The notes under the pieces are model-generated. The model was not told the origin of the DNA. It did no database searches and was given only the letters and a program-made list of their open reading frames with translations. Shown piece by piece: positions 45,631-57,470 of a stretch of DNA of 64,000 nt. The stretch is taken from assembly GCF_009730595.1 (NCBI RefSeq), contig NZ_CP046276.1, positions 1,178,001-1,242,000 on the forward strand, written 5' to 3'. The first letter of the stretch is position 1; each line of letters begins with the position of its first letter. This DNA comes from Spiroplasma tabanidicola (GTDB taxonomy: Bacteria > Bacillota_I > Bacilli_A > Mycoplasmatales > Mycoplasmataceae). The translations under genes and the position numbers were made by a program.

Positions 45631-46320
45631 TTAAAAATTTTTTGCAAAAATGATTTTTTCCAGAGATTTTTTAGGTTTTTGATATTCTTGTATGACTTTG
45701 TTTTCTCGAATGTTTAATATAAAGGATTCTTTTATCTTAATTTCCTTAGAATCTTCTATTAAAGCTTTATTTAAAAATAAACTAGCGTTGTTTTTTTCAA
45801 TGAAATTTACTTTACTTGTTTTAATTTCAATTTGAAAATATTCGTCTTTTGACTTTAATAATAGATCAACTCGTCCAATAAATGGTGTTTTATAAGAAAT
45901 GTGCATAAATATCTTATTTGCAAATACCTCATGAATCTTGTGCTTATAAATAAAAGCATTAATCTCAGTTATAAATCTTTTTACCATATTAATATGAACT
46001 TTATTATTGCATTCATTTTTTATAAATCTTAAATTTTGTTCTTTTTTATGATAAACACTTTTATAAATCATATCTTTTACACATTCTTGTTGATTTATAG
46101 AATTATTTATTGTGTCTTTACTTAAGTTATTAATATATGGGAAGTTTTCTATTAGAATATCATAAGTATTCATAATGTTGATATATCCACCCGTGCAGTT
46201 TTTACGAAGTTTTTCTAAGTATATATTAGCTGGTTTAAAATCCTTTTTTATAAAAAACTTTTGTTCATTTATGCCATAACTGACATAACTAGATATATCA
46301 TTCATCGAGATTTTTTTCAT
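45631..46320 (-). CDS. PD-(D/E)XK nuclease-like protein
   Basis: The 229-aa basic protein has FIGRVDLLLKS (Asp about residue 149) followed by YFQIEIKTSK (Glu-x-Lys about residues 164-166). This is the D...(D/E)-x-K core of restriction-enzyme-like nucleases; a preceding helix with HKIHEVFANKIFMHI could carry the upstream acidic residue. I chose ATG 46320 because an earlier in-frame start at 46356 would lie inside the terminator of the upstream gene. No obvious ribosome site precedes 46320. Function (repair, defence or mobile) is unknown. Confidence 0.55.
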   Translation of the reverse strand: MKKISMNDISSYVSYGINEQKFFIKKDFKPANIYLEKLRKNCTGGYINIMNTYDILIENFPYINNLSKDTINNSINQQECVKDMIYKSVYHKKEQNLRFIKNECNNKVHINMVKRFITEINAFIYKHKIHEVFANKIFMHISYKTPFIGRVDLLLKSKDEYFQIEIKTSKVNFIEKNNASLFLNKALIEDSKEIKIKESFILNIRENKVIQEYQKPKKSLEKIIFAKNF

Positions 46321-46334
46321 ACTTATATAGTATA

Positions 46335-46361
46335 AAAAAATAATGGTATTAACCATTATTT
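46335..46361 (-). terminator. Terminator after the 1003-aa repeat protein
   Basis: AATAATGG-TTAATA-CCATTATT followed by TTTTTTT on the minus strand, overlapping the stop codon. Confidence 0.75.
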
Positions 46362-49360
46362 TGATTATAAGTATGTCTTTTTGTTAAAATATCAATTATT
46401 GATTTTGGACTTGTATTTTTCATACTACCAACATCATTACTAATTTTGTCTAATTGTTTAGTGATTTGTTCAAATTGATCTTTTAAAGCATTCATTGCTT
46501 TATCATTATTTAAAGAGCTTATTGCACTTTCAAGTCTTTCCATTCTTTTTTCTAATTCTGAAACAATTTTTTCATCTAAAACTGAATTTGATGCATTTGA
46601 TACACTAGGAGTTTCAATGCTTTTATGTAATAATGAGCTATTTTCGCTTGCCTCAAAAGTGTTAGCAGTTACATTAATTTCTTGTACTGTAGGTATTGAA
46701 GGAACTATGTGTTCTTCTTCGAGTTCTTGTACTGTAGGCATTGAAGGAACTATGTGTTCTTCTTCGAGTTTTTGTACTGGAGGCATTGAATTGGTTGAGT
46801 TTTGTTCAATAATTTCTTCTTTTATAGAATCAGCTTTTGGTGCAATAAAACTATTTGGCATTTCTTGATTTTCATCTATATCAACAAATCCAGCATTAAT
46901 GAAACTTGGTGGAGCAGAGATTGTTCCTGGCATAGTTCCAAGCTCTTGAGCTTTTTTTGCTATTACTTCTTCTTGATGCTGTTTTTTTTGAGCAACTTCA
47001 AGCAGTTTATTTTCAAATTTAAAGTTTTTATCTTTTAAAATTTGACTTAATAATGAAATTGATAATGAGTCACCTTCTCTTAAATCGCTAAAATGAATAT
47101 TAACAGCATTTTGTTTGTATCTATTTAGACTTTCTTTATATTGTCTAATAGATTCTGCTTCATCATTTTTTAACACTTTAGTTTGAGGTGCTACAAATCT
47201 ATTTGGCATTTCTTGATTTTCATCTGTATCCTCAAATCCAGCATTAATGAAACTTGGTGGAGCAGAGATTGTTCCTGGCATAGTTCCAAGCTCTTGAGCT
47301 TTTTTTGCTATTACTTCTTCTTGATGCTGTTTTTTTTGAGCAACTTCAAGCAGTTTATTTTCAACTTTGAAGTTTTTATCAGAATAAACATCTTTTATTA
47401 AGTCGACAGAGTCATAACTTGCAGAAGGTAATTCATTTAAATCTTCATTTACGGCATTTTTTACATACTGATCAAGATTTTTTTTGTAATTTTCTTTAGA
47501 CTCAATAACTCTTTCATTTCCTTTGATTTTAGGAATAACAAAGTTGTTATCATTTGTATCTGAATTTGTATCCTCAAATCCAACATTAGTGAAACTTGGT
47601 GGAGCAGAGATTGTTCCTGGCATAGTTCCAAGCTCTTGAGCTTTTTTTGCTATTACTTCTTCTTGATGCTGTTTTTTTTGAGCAACTTCAAGCAGTTTAT
47701 TTTCAACTTTGAAGTTTTTATCAGAATAAACATCTTTTATTAAGTCGACAGAGTCATAACTTGCAGAAGGTAATTCATTTAAATCTTCATTTACGGCATT
47801 TTTTACATACTGATCAAGATTTTTTTTGTAATTTTCTTTAGACTCAATAACTCTTTCATTTCCTTTGATTTTAGGAATAACAAAGTTGTTATCATTTGTA
47901 TCTGAATTTGTATCCTCAAATCCAACATTAGTGAAACTTGGTGGAGCAGAGATTGTTCCTGGCATAGTTCCAAGCTCTTGAGCTTTTTTTGCTATTACTT
48001 CTTCTTGATGCTGTTTTTTTTGAGCAACTTCTTTTAATAGATTTTTTTCGACAAAGTTTTTATCATTATAAACTTCAACTTTACTTGCATTTGCATTTTC
48101 TCCACTTACTTTTAAGTCATTAAAATCTAAGTTGATTGCATATGCCATAAACTGTTTAAGTTGATTTTCATAGTTTTGTCTTGATAGTTGAGTTCTTTTA
48201 ACTGAGGTTTCAGGAATTACAAAATCTTGAGGTATACCAGGTTTATTTCCGCCACTATATCTTTCATGCATATCTTCAATATCATAATCAATAGCAGTTG
48301 ATGAGTCTCCTCCAAATGCAGAAGTTGCTTCATCAATTGAACTTGTTTGGAAGTTTGTATTTACAACTTCACTTAATTCATTTTCAATGTTTAAGTTTTC
48401 AGATATTGTTTCTACAGATTTTTCTTCATCAAATGTTAGATATTTAACTTTATATTCATCTGGTAAGTTTAAATGACTTGCTAAACAATTTAGTTTTAAA
48501 ACTTTACTATTAAATTTGTTAGCAAATTTTGTTTTAACATTTTCATTTAATTTATCAGATTTACTAGTTAGATCAATTCTTAAAGTTTCAAGTTGATCTT
48601 TTTTAGATTTTCAAACCAAATAAGCTTTACTTGAGTTATTTACTTTTTCTTCTTTATTTATTTCTTCAGATAATTCTACTTTTTGAGTTGTTTCTAAAGA
48701 GCTTGAATTAGGCAACGCAGAATTATCAATTGTGTTTGCTTTCTCAGTTAGGTCCAACACCTTTTTTAATTTGTTTTGGACTACTGAATCTGCGTTGCCA
48801 GTGAACTTTCCCTCTTTATTTACCTCTCTTTCAAATTTTCTTTCTTCTTTATAAATTGAAATTAGGTTTCTTTCTTCTGCATAATTGTTTAATGCTTCAG
48901 AATCAAACAATACTGCTTCTAATAATATTCATGCTAAAATCAAAGTTCCTGATAATAACAATGTTATTACTTGCCCGTATAGTAATCCTAATACTGGCAA
49001 TAAAACTAAAACAGCTTTAACGTAAGGTTTTGATATTTTTTGACGTTTTTTAGCTCTTACAAGCTCAACTATTGCAATCACATATAAGAATACTGCTATA
49101 ATTATCATTACAGCTGCAATTATAATAATTGTTGTTTGAGTAATACTTCCTGCAGCTACATTTTGTAATGAAACAGCTGATTTTCCTGATTTAAAGAAAT
49201 TTAAGCCAAAAGGTTGATTTGAGAAAAAGTTGAATAGATTTTGCATAAATGCACTAGATGATCACATCTTTATTAACAAAGATAAAACACCAAATGCCAT
49301 TAGAAATGTTGCACCGACCATAACTGATGATCATGCAAGTATTATAAGTAATAAAAACAT
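46349..49360 (-). CDS. Large membrane-anchored repeat protein, 1003 aa
   Basis: No family recognised. One frame runs from ATG 49360 (strong TAGGAGG site) through several TGA Trp codons to TAA 46349. The N terminus has three membrane helices: residues 2-34, about 74-100 and about 107-130. The long remainder is Ser/Glu/Asn-rich. Four copies of a unit with KKQHQEEVIAKKAQELGTMP start near residues 444, 558, 672 and 788, and the first pair of tandem units (114 aa) is identical in DNA. The C terminus has a VPS-PTVQELEEEH repeat and a coiled coil (LEKRMERLESAISSLNND). It follows the 855-aa gene by 12 bases; together they look like surface or cytoskeletal proteins. Confidence 0.75.
46906..48030 (-). 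repeat. 342-bp tandem coding repeats
   Basis: Inside the 1003-aa gene the 342-bp unit from 47572 recurs at 47914 with essentially no change. A partial third copy begins near 47230 and a diverged fourth near 46885. The core that encodes the KKQHQEEVIAKKAQELG block is kept in all four. Near identity suggests recent duplication or gene conversion and allows copy-number change by recombination. Confidence 0.85.
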
Positions 49361-49372
49361 ATTTCGGTCCTC

Positions 49373-51940
49373 CTATTTATTTAATTTGCTTCAATCACCA
49401 GTTACTTTTAAAAGATTTTCATCTTTCTGTCCTCCCTGTTGATATTTACTGTCTGCAATATTAATTGCCGGTCTTTGCGCAAATGTTGTAGCCATATCTC
49501 TCAATTTTCCATTGACTTCGTCATAGCTTCTTGGGTCTAGTGCTACATTCTTTGCCACTAAACTTGAGTTGTTTGTATCAAAATGATTTATAAAACTATT
49601 GTTTTGATTTTGTTTGTATTGTAATTCATTGTTTTCGACAAGGATTGCAGGATTGAATCCAACCCTTCCTCCTTGTCTTTCTAAACGCTCTTCTTCTTCT
49701 AATCTTTCTCTCTCTTTAAGCTCTTGTTCTTTTCGTTTTAAATTTAAATCTATTCGAATTCTAATGCTTTTATCAATTCCTGAATCATATTCTTCTTTTT
49801 GAACTTGATCTTCTTCTTCAATTTTTAAACTACTTGGAAATCCAAAACTTACATTTGATTGAGATTGATTTATCATTGGTTGATTTATTGGTAAATCAAA
49901 TCCAGGGTAAGTCGGTATAGAAGAGTGGTTTTGATTGTTGTTTGAATAATGATTTTCCATATTTAAGTTCATTTCACCCAAAGGTGATTTTAGTGATGAA
50001 CTAACTAAATTATCTCTAGGTTGATTTATATTTTGATCAAAACTTGTTTGTTGGTTTTGTGTAAAACTACTTAAATTATTTTCGTTTGGTATCCCAAATG
50101 CATGTTCGCTGGGAAATTTTAATAAATCATCACTTGAAAAGTTATAAGTATCAGTTGTATTTACAAAATCATTTTGCTCAAATAATGGTGGTTCAACTTG
50201 ATTGTTAAATACTTTTGCTTTATGAGTTTCATTTTCAAAAATAGCTATTTCAACTAAATGATTTATTTTTTTCAATAATTCACTATCTTTAAAGTCTTTT
50301 AAAATGTGAGCACTTATGTCAAATACAAATTTAATTGGTTTTACTTTATGCAGTATTTTGTATAAAAAGCTTAAACTTTCATAAATTTTTATTTCATCCA
50401 ATTTTTCAAAACCTTTTAATACTACAAAGATTGATTTATCCAATAACTTATATCCATTTAATAATGATTTGAACTCACTTTTTATTGAACCAATTGGATC
50501 AAATATATCCATTTCCTCAATAATATCATCAACATCAGAACCTGTTTTTCCATATTCTGTCGCCACTAAAAACAATGAACATTTTTCTCATAATACTCTT
50601 TTATCTTCTAAATCAACTTCTGGAAGTGAGCTTATAAGTTGTTTTAATAAAAATAAGTAGGGTGTTCCATATAAGAAAACTTCTTCAAGTTCAATCTCTT
50701 CAATTTTATCCATATCAATTAAATCAACAAAATCTTCAGACAGTTTCTTAGAACCATTTTCTACTAGTCCATAAAATTGTTTTTTCAAACTATTTTTTTC
50801 AACATTTTCAATTAAATCTTTAAACATTAAGCAAGCTACTTTTGGATCAATAAATCTATTTTTTTCTATTTCTTGAGATTCAAAAGTTAATGGTTTAATA
50901 TTATTTTTTTGATAACTATTTTTAAAAGTTTGCTCATCAAAGTCAGATGATAAAATACTTTTTATGGGTCCAGGTAGGTCTTTTTCAAAATCATTGTTAT
51001 TTTGGTTAAACGTTTCTTTGCTTTGATTTGGTATGTCCATTGGTTGAGTCATATTTGGTTGATTAAAACTTGGCATTTCCATTGGTTGAGTCATATTTGG
51101 TTGATTAAAACTTGGCATTTCCATTGGTTGTTGTGCAAAACTTTGTGTAACACTTGGTTGTGCAAAACTTGGTTTTGGTATGTCCATTGGTTGAGGCATA
51201 TTTGGTTGATTAAAACTTTGCATTTCCATTGGTTGTTGTGCAAAACTTTGTGTAACACTTGGTTGTGCAAAACTTGGTTTTGGTATGTCCATTGGTTGAG
51301 GCATATTTGGTTGATTAAAACTTGGCATTTCCATTGGTTGTTGTGCAAAACTTTGTGTAACACTTGGTTTTGGTATGTCTATTGGTTGAGGCATATTTGG
51401 TTGATTAAAACTTGGCATTTCCATTGGTTGTTGTGCAAAACTTTGTGTAACACTTGGTTGTGGAAAACTTGGTTTTGGTATGTCTATTGGTTGAGGCATA
51501 TTTGGTTGATTAAAACTTGGCATTTCCATTGGTTGTTGTGCAAAACTTTGTGTAACACTTGGTTGTGCAAAACTTGGTAAGTGTTCATTTAAATGGTTTG
51601 TATTAAAATTATTTAAAATGCTTTGATCACTTGTAAGTGGTAATTCAGATATATTTGGAATATTAATTTTTTTGCTTTCATTTTCAAAGCTTGTAATAGT
51701 ATTATCTGTGCTTGAAATAGGTTCATTTGAAGTGATTGACATCCCAAATGGAGGAATATTTTTGTTTTTTTGTTCTCCAATTAGACTTTTGATAAAAGAA
51801 GGCATAATTCCTTTTTCTTGAGTCAACCCCATTTGTGCCCCTAATCTTGCATATTTTTCACGTTCTTTTTCAGCTTCTAATTTTGCTTTTTCTTCATCTT
51901 CTCTTTTTTTACGCATTCTTTCAAACGGGTTTACATACAT
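49373..51940 (-). CDS. Large Pro/Gln/Asn-rich repeat protein, 855 aa
   Basis: No family recognised. ATG 51940 with AAAGGAGG upstream and an extended -10 (TGTGCTATAAT) before it. The charged coiled N terminus (MYVNPFERMRKKREDEEKAK) is followed, about residues 117-307, by five copies of a 35-residue unit built on SVTQSFAQQPMEMPSFNQPN. A helical domain follows, about residues 320-600. A second Asn/Gln-rich linker leads to an Arg/Glu coiled coil (NLKRKEQELKERERLEEEER). No signal peptide or membrane helix is visible, so it is probably cytoplasmic. Two TGA Trp codons at 50588 and 49391 were read through. The Pro/Gln-rich layout recalls mycoplasma attachment-organelle cytoskeletal proteins, without clear homology. 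Confidence 0.7.
51040..51585 (-). repeat. 105-bp tandem coding repeats
   Basis: Copies of the unit begin at 51141, 51246, 51351, 51441 and 51546 (measured at a common landmark). Spacing is 105 bp except one of 90 bp where five codons are missing. They encode the 35-residue PMEMPSFNQPN-type units. Short 45-bp partial repeats continue to about 51040. Confidence 0.85.
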
Positions 51941-52038
51941 AGAAATACCTCCTTTTTAACACTTTAATTATAGCACAAAAAATGTAAAAAAGTTGTATAA
52001 ATTGTTGCAATAGCAATTATACTTTGGTATTATATATT

Positions 52039-52548
52039 CTATCTTTTTATAGATTTACTAGTAAAATCAAGGATTTTTGAAGGTTTTGCATCTAAAAAAT
52101 CTGTATAAAAACAATTCTTTTTTCCTATAAAATTTTCAAGTTCTGTTTGATTTGATAAAAATTTTTCATTTGAAATATTTACACTTGTTGAAAAAATAGG
52201 ACCTACATTTTCAATTATTTCACAAATATCTTTTCTTTTAACTAAACGAATTGCATATGTTTCATTAGCAAACTCTTTTTTAAAAATAGCAGTTGTTGGT
52301 TGATCATCTTTTAAAACTTTTATTATTTCTTCATTTAAGTCAATAAACTTGCTAGCTTGATCTAAGCTGGAAACTAAAATTATTAATGGTTTATCTAAAG
52401 AACTATTTTTCTTTTTATTTATTTTAATTCTATTTTCTTCACTAACTAAAGCACTTAATCCATATATAGTGTCTGTTGGTAATATTATTATTTCATTACT
52501 TTTCAAAAGCTTAATTGCTAATTCTTTTTGTAAAGGACTTAAAAGCAT
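52039..52548 (-). CDS. tsaC: Threonylcarbamoyl-AMP synthase (Sua5/YciO/YrdC)
   Basis: The 169-aa enzyme makes threonylcarbamoyl-AMP for the t6A37 tRNA modification. It shows EIIILPTDTIYGLSALVSE near the N terminus, KKKNSSLDKPLIILVSS and later IFSTSVNISNE, the family's nucleotide-binding features. It is shorter than the usual 180-200 aa YrdC core and lacks the extra Sua5 C-terminal domain. It lies between the repeat-protein operon and the prfA operon, with its own 5' region. Confidence 0.9.
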   Translation of the reverse strand: MLLSPLQKELAIKLLKSNEIIILPTDTIYGLSALVSEENRIKINKKKNSSLDKPLIILVSSLDQASKFIDLNEEIIKVLKDDQPTTAIFKKEFANETYAIRLVKRKDICEIIENVGPIFSTSVNISNEKFLSNQTELENFIGKKNCFYTDFLDAKPSKILDFTSKSIKR

Positions 52549-52594
52549 TTTATATACCCCTTTTAATAAAATTGTAGCATAAAAGAAACATTAC

Positions 52595-52626
52595 CAAAAA
52601 AACTCCTTATAAGGAATTTTTTTTGC
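52595..52626 (-). terminator. Terminator of the prfA operon
   Basis: AAAAAATTCCTTATAAGGAGTTTTTTT on the minus strand; the stem contains the stop codon of the last gene of the operon. Confidence 0.8.
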
Positions 52627-53962
52627 TATTGTTTTGCAAGTTGTTATTCTGTGAAGAATCTATAAACTTTGCTTTTTTAATTACATCTCTCATTTTAGAT
52701 ACTAATATAATATTAACTGTTAAAGTCACGCATAAAGAAATTATAATTTCACAAGTAAATTGATTTCCTGATAATCATGGATATGAAATCTCATTATTTA
52801 AAAAGTTAGTATTTAAAAATGGTATTCTATCAACATAATTTGCAATTGAGCTTACTAAATCTTTTTCTTTTCATACATCAATTAGTCGATTTATTTCATG
52901 ATTTGAATAAGAATTTATTCCTATAACAACTAATATTTCAATAAACATGCATAAAAATTGAGATATAAAAAATGTTCTTGTAGTTTCAATTCGTTTCACA
53001 TAAATAATTGCAAACACACAAATTGTTGCTAGTAAAAATGAAGATGCAACAATTGGTAAATGAACAACTATAAAATAGGATAAATTTAAATCGCTAATCG
53101 CATTATAAAATTCTGTTGCTTGATCTTTTAACAAAGATGAAGCAATAAATGATCATTGCAGTATTGAAGACAATAATGAGTTTGAAGAAGACAAGTTTAT
53201 AACAAAAGCAAACTGAGTTACAAAAATTATAGATGAGCTAATTAATAAAATTATACTTATATTTTTTTCTGAACTTAAACTTAATTTGCTAATTAATAAT
53301 CCGATTTTACTTTCACCTAAGTTTTTTTTGACAACAGTTGCTTCTTCAGAACTTGATTTAGTTCTAGTTTTAAAATTATTATTGAACATTGAAAAATAAA
53401 TAATGATCATAATAGTTTGAAATAGACAAACTCATCAAGAAAGAATATCTCCACTTCATTGAAAATTGTAATTATTTACATAATTGTTACTATATAAATC
53501 AATAATATTATTTAAAGTTTCATTATCTGTTTTATTCATTTGAGCAATATAACAATATAAGCTGTAAAAAAAAGAATAATTATATTCTGCTATTGTAAAA
53601 AGAGCACTTGATATTAATAACAAGGCAATAATCATAACTATGTAAATATGTAATAAATAACTTTTTTTAGCTTTTTTTCTATAAACAAATTTTGAACATA
53701 ATATATTTATAAAAGCGATTAAAAGAAGTGATAAACCCATTCACATTGCTATTTCCATAAATAAAGGTGATGGAGCTGCTTTATAACCAAAAATATCATT
53801 AATCATTTGGTAATTTTTTACATATACTCTCATATTTGGATTACCATAATAAATACCTATAAATGTTATTGATGATAAAAATATTAAAAGAAAAACACCG
53901 CAAGCTATAACTGATTTTGCGGTTAAGTTATCTTTTTTGTCATGTATCAAATTTTTAGTCAT
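52607..53962 (-). CDS. Polytopic membrane protein, 451 aa
   Basis: No family recognised. About nine or ten membrane helices with a Lys-rich cytoplasmic loop in the middle and a hydrophilic Asn/Gln C terminus. Several TGA Trp codons lie in the frame. The ATG overlaps the prmC stop by 8 bases (ATGACTAA), so translation is coupled. It is the last gene of the operon; the stop codon is inside the terminator stem. A transporter or envelope role is possible but not shown. Confidence 0.65.
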
Positions 53963-54791
53963 AAGTCTCCTTATTTGTGATTTTAAAATATCTTCAGTGA
54001 CCAGAATAATCTTTATTAAATTCTATTTTATATTTTACTCTATATTTTTCAAAATTTAATTCTAATTGCTCCTTTTGATTAAAACCAAACTCGCAAATAA
54101 TTACTAAATTCTTATTAATTAAAAATAATCTATCTAAATCAGCAAATAATATATTATAAAATTTATATCCAAGTTGATCTGCAAATAATGCTAAACTGGG
54201 CTCATGTTTTAAAGTACTAGTACCAATGTTTTTATCATCAATTTCAATATAAGGTGGGTTAATTACTAAAAAGTCTGGAGTTAAATTGTTTTTAAATATA
54301 ACATTTAAAAAATCTTCTTTATAAACTTTTGCTTCAATATTAAAGCGTTTTAAATTTTTTTTAGTAACTTTTAAACATTGTTTTGATATGTCTGATAAAA
54401 ATAAATCTGCATTTTTATTTTTTAGTTTAATACTTATACCAATGCAACCAGAGCCACAACAAATATCAATTATAATTTTTTTAATTAAATCGTATTTTAA
54501 TAACTCTTCAACTAGTAATTCACTTTCCGGTCTAGGAATTAAAACTTTTTTATTAACAAAAAAATCATTTTCAAAAAAGTATTTTTTCTTAGTTATATAT
54601 TCTAAAGGATAATCTTTTTTTATTTTATTTAAATACTTATTAAATTTTTTAATTTCTGTTTTAGATAAAAAAATATCATACAAAAAAGTTTTTGAAGATA
54701 TTTTTTTTATATGCATGATTAATTCTTCAAACTGGTTTTTTTGAATAATATTTTTGTTTTTTTCAAATAATTCTCTAGCTTGCATTTTCAA
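53955..54791 (-). CDS. prmC: Release factor glutamine methyltransferase
   Basis: PrmC (278 aa) methylates the Gln of the GGQ motif in release factors, here the neighbouring prfA product. It has the SAM-binding segment [17 protein letters not shown] and the catalytic [10 protein letters not shown]. The frame reads a TGA Trp near the C terminus (53994) and ends TAA at 53955. The start overlaps prfA by 17 bases; the second ATG (54785) is equally possible. Confidence 0.93.
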
Positions 54792-55866
54792 TTTGATCAG
54801 CGATTAATTGTTTTTGAGCCTCATTAATTAACTCAACAATTATTTCGTCTATGTTTCCTTCCATAAATTGATCAAGTTTATTCAAAGATACATTTACTCT
54901 ATGATCTGTCACTCTGTTTTGGGCATAATTATAAGTTCTTATCTTTTCACTTCTTGCTCCAGTACCAACAGCATTTTTTCTTAAACTTGCTGCTTCTGAC
55001 TGTTGTTTTTCTAAAAGACTTTCATAAATTCTTGCTCTTAACATTGTCATTGCTTTGTCTTTATTATCATGTTGACTTCTTCCGTCTTGAGATGAAGAAA
55101 CTATTCCTGTTGGAATATGAGTAATACGAACTGCTGAGTCAGTTGTGTTAATATGTTGACCTCCAGCTCCACTTGCTCTATAAGTATCTATTCTCAAGTC
55201 TGATGGTTTAATATCTATTTCAACATCACTAATTTCTGGTAATACCGCTACTGTTGCTGTTGAAGTTTGAATTCTTCCTTTTGATTCTGTTTTAGGAACT
55301 CTTTGAACTCTATGACTTCCTGATTCATATTTCATTTTTGAATATACTCCATCACCTTTTACCATAAATGAAATTTGACTAAATCCCCCAGCTGTTGATT
55401 CATATTGATCAAGAATATCTATTTTTCAGTTATTTTTTTCTGCATACTTTGTATACATTCTAAATAAATCTCCCGCAAAGATATTTGCCTCATCTCCTCC
55501 AGCAGCTCCTCTAATTTCAAAAATAACATTTTTATCATCGTTAGGATCTCTTGGTAAAAGCAACAGTTGTATTTCATCTTCTAATTTTTCAATTTGAGTT
55601 TGTGCTTCTTCAAGTTGCATTTTTGCAAGCTCTCTCATTTCAGGATCTTTTTCATTTGTCAAAACATCTTTTGCATCATCTAGTTCAGTTAAAACTTTTT
55701 TATACTCTAAATATTTATTTGCTTTATCTTCAAGAGTTGATCTTTCTTTATTTAGTTCTGTCATTAATTTGATATCTGAAATAATATTGTCTTTTAATAA
55801 ATCTTCATCAATCTTTTCTACTCTTTTTAAAATTGTATCTAACGCTTCTATTGTTTTTTTATTCAT
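54775..55866 (-). CDS. prfA: Peptide chain release factor 1
   Basis: RF1 (363 aa) ends translation at UAA and UAG. The GGQ motif occurs in [17 protein letters not shown] near residue 229, and the codon-recognition region lies in domain 2. One TGA Trp is read at 55425. RF1 is the only release factor expected where UGA is Trp. It lies between tdk (15 bases upstream) and prmC (overlapping). Confidence 0.96.
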
Positions 55867-55881
55867 AATAAAATTCCTTTT

Positions 55882-56475
55882 CTAATTTGGAGCAATGTAA
55901 CAATGTCTACATCTTGCTTCATATTTGTCATATCCAGATATTTGAACTAAAGGTTCATCTAATTTTGCAGCCACTCCATTAACAATTCTTTGAGTTCTAC
56001 TTGCATTTCCACCACATTCAAAACATATTGCATAAAGTTTATCAACATACTCTGCTATATATAAAAGTTTATCAACATTTTGAAATGGATCATTTCTATA
56101 ATCTTTATCTAATCCACTTACTATAATTATTTTTCCTTGATTTGCAAAATCATCTAATATAGAAATTATATTTGTATCAAAAAATTGTACTTCATCAATT
56201 GCTAAAACATCAAAGTCGTGATCTTTATTTATAACTTCTAAAAGTTGCTCACTATTTGAAACAGAATATGCAGGAACTTTTATTCCTGAGTGAGAAACAA
56301 CACTCTTTTCTGCATATCTTTTATCCATTTCAGGTTTAAAAACTAAAACTTTTTGTCTTGCATATTCATAACGTTTTATTCTTCTAATAAACTCTTCTGT
56401 TTTTCCAGCAAACATACAACCAGTTATTAATTCTATTCAACCTGTTTTACTTTTAGGATTTATTCTGTAACTCAT
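55882..56475 (-). CDS. tdk: Thymidine kinase, type II
   Basis: The 197-aa enzyme salvages thymidine to dTMP. It has the P-loop ITGCMFAGKTEEFIRR (about residues 17-32), the VLAIDEVQFFD motif and the zinc-binding Cys pairs CFECGG and CRHC. Residues 1-20 precede the first Met of the standard-code ORF and contain a TGA Trp (KTGWIELI). GAAGAGGAA precedes ATG 56475. It lies in the operon with nrnA and prfA. Confidence 0.95.
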
Positions 56476-56502
56476 ATAATTTCCTCTTCAAAAACTTTTA
56501 CG

Positions 56503-57462
56503 CTATAGTTTATTATCAAGTAATTTTTTTAAATCTTCAATCAAATTATCTACTTCTTTAAAATTATTTAGTTTTGCTCCACTTGCAAGTTTGTGTCCAC
56601 CACCATTATACATTTTTGCTACTTTATTTACATCATAATCTCTTGATCTAATTGAAACTTTTATTTTGTCTGAAAGAATTGATTCATATGCAATAAATCA
56701 AATTGCTATTTCTTTTATATTTGACATTGTATATAAAGCTGATTTAACTTCTTCTTCGTGTAGGTTTAAATTTTCATGATCTGCATTTTCAATTTTTATA
56801 AAAGCAATTGGATATCCCATAACAAATTCAGCCTTTTGAAAAGCTTTATTCAATCATTTAACTGACTTTAAATTTTTCAAATATAATGAGTCATATATTT
56901 TTTTTATTTCAATTCCAAAACTTATTAAAAACATTGCAGCTTCAAATGTTTCATTGTTTGTTTTATCATACATAAAACGATTTGAATCTGTAATTAATCC
57001 ATAGTACAAACCTTCTGCACCTTGCTTTGTAAGTGTAAAACTATTTTCTTTTGCTCATAAAGCAATTATTTGAGTACAAGCAATTGCTGACTCATCAACT
57101 AATTCTTCGTTTCCATAATTATCAACTTTAATATGATGATCAACTTTAAAAATTTCTTTTACTTCATTTTTATTTTGAAAGTCTAATCTTTCTAAATTTG
57201 CTGTATCAACAGTTATTAATAAAGATGATTTTATAATTTCGTCATTAAGTAGTTTTTCATCTTCAAAAATTTTTGTTTCGTCTCCAACAATATGTCCTAC
57301 AATAAAAACATTTTTATTTTGAAAGTTATTCACAATTATATCTTTCATGCCAATAGCACTACCTTGTGCATCTCAATCTGGACTTTCATGTTTTGCAATT
57401 ATTATGTTTTTATATTCTTTTATTTTATTCACTAATTTTTGTGAATCTTTTTTATTAAACAT
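56503..57462 (-). CDS. nrnA: DHH/DHHA1 oligoribonuclease or pAp phosphatase
   Basis: The 319-aa protein has the DHH-family motifs: KHESPDWDAQGSAIG, the DTAN segment, VDHHIKVDNYG and the C-terminal DHHA1 motif GGGHKLASGAKL. Members degrade nanoRNA and 3'-phosphoadenosine 5'-phosphate. Most of the frame is open only with TGA as Trp. AGGAGG precedes ATG 57462. It lies 8 bases after the ABC-like gene and 27 bases before tdk. Confidence 0.88.
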
Positions 57463-57470
57463 ATTGCCTC

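Noticed and set aside
46320-46356. Earlier start of the PD-(D/E)XK-like gene at 46356
   Set aside because: It would lie inside the terminator of the upstream gene and adds a hydrophobic stretch without a ribosome site.
51002-51580. Long plus-strand ORF rich in Trp/His/Leu repeats
   Set aside because: It is antisense to the 105-bp repeats of the 855-aa gene, lacks a ribosome site and exists only because the repeats have no stops in that frame.
51040-51585. Regular 105-bp direct repeats resembling a CRISPR array
   Set aside because: Repeats run without unique spacers, stay in frame with the 855-aa gene and have no cas genes near.
49373-51940. Two separate genes ending at 50588 and 49391
   Set aside because: The apparent stops are TGA (Trp). 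The frame continues unbroken to TAG at 49373, so it is one gene.
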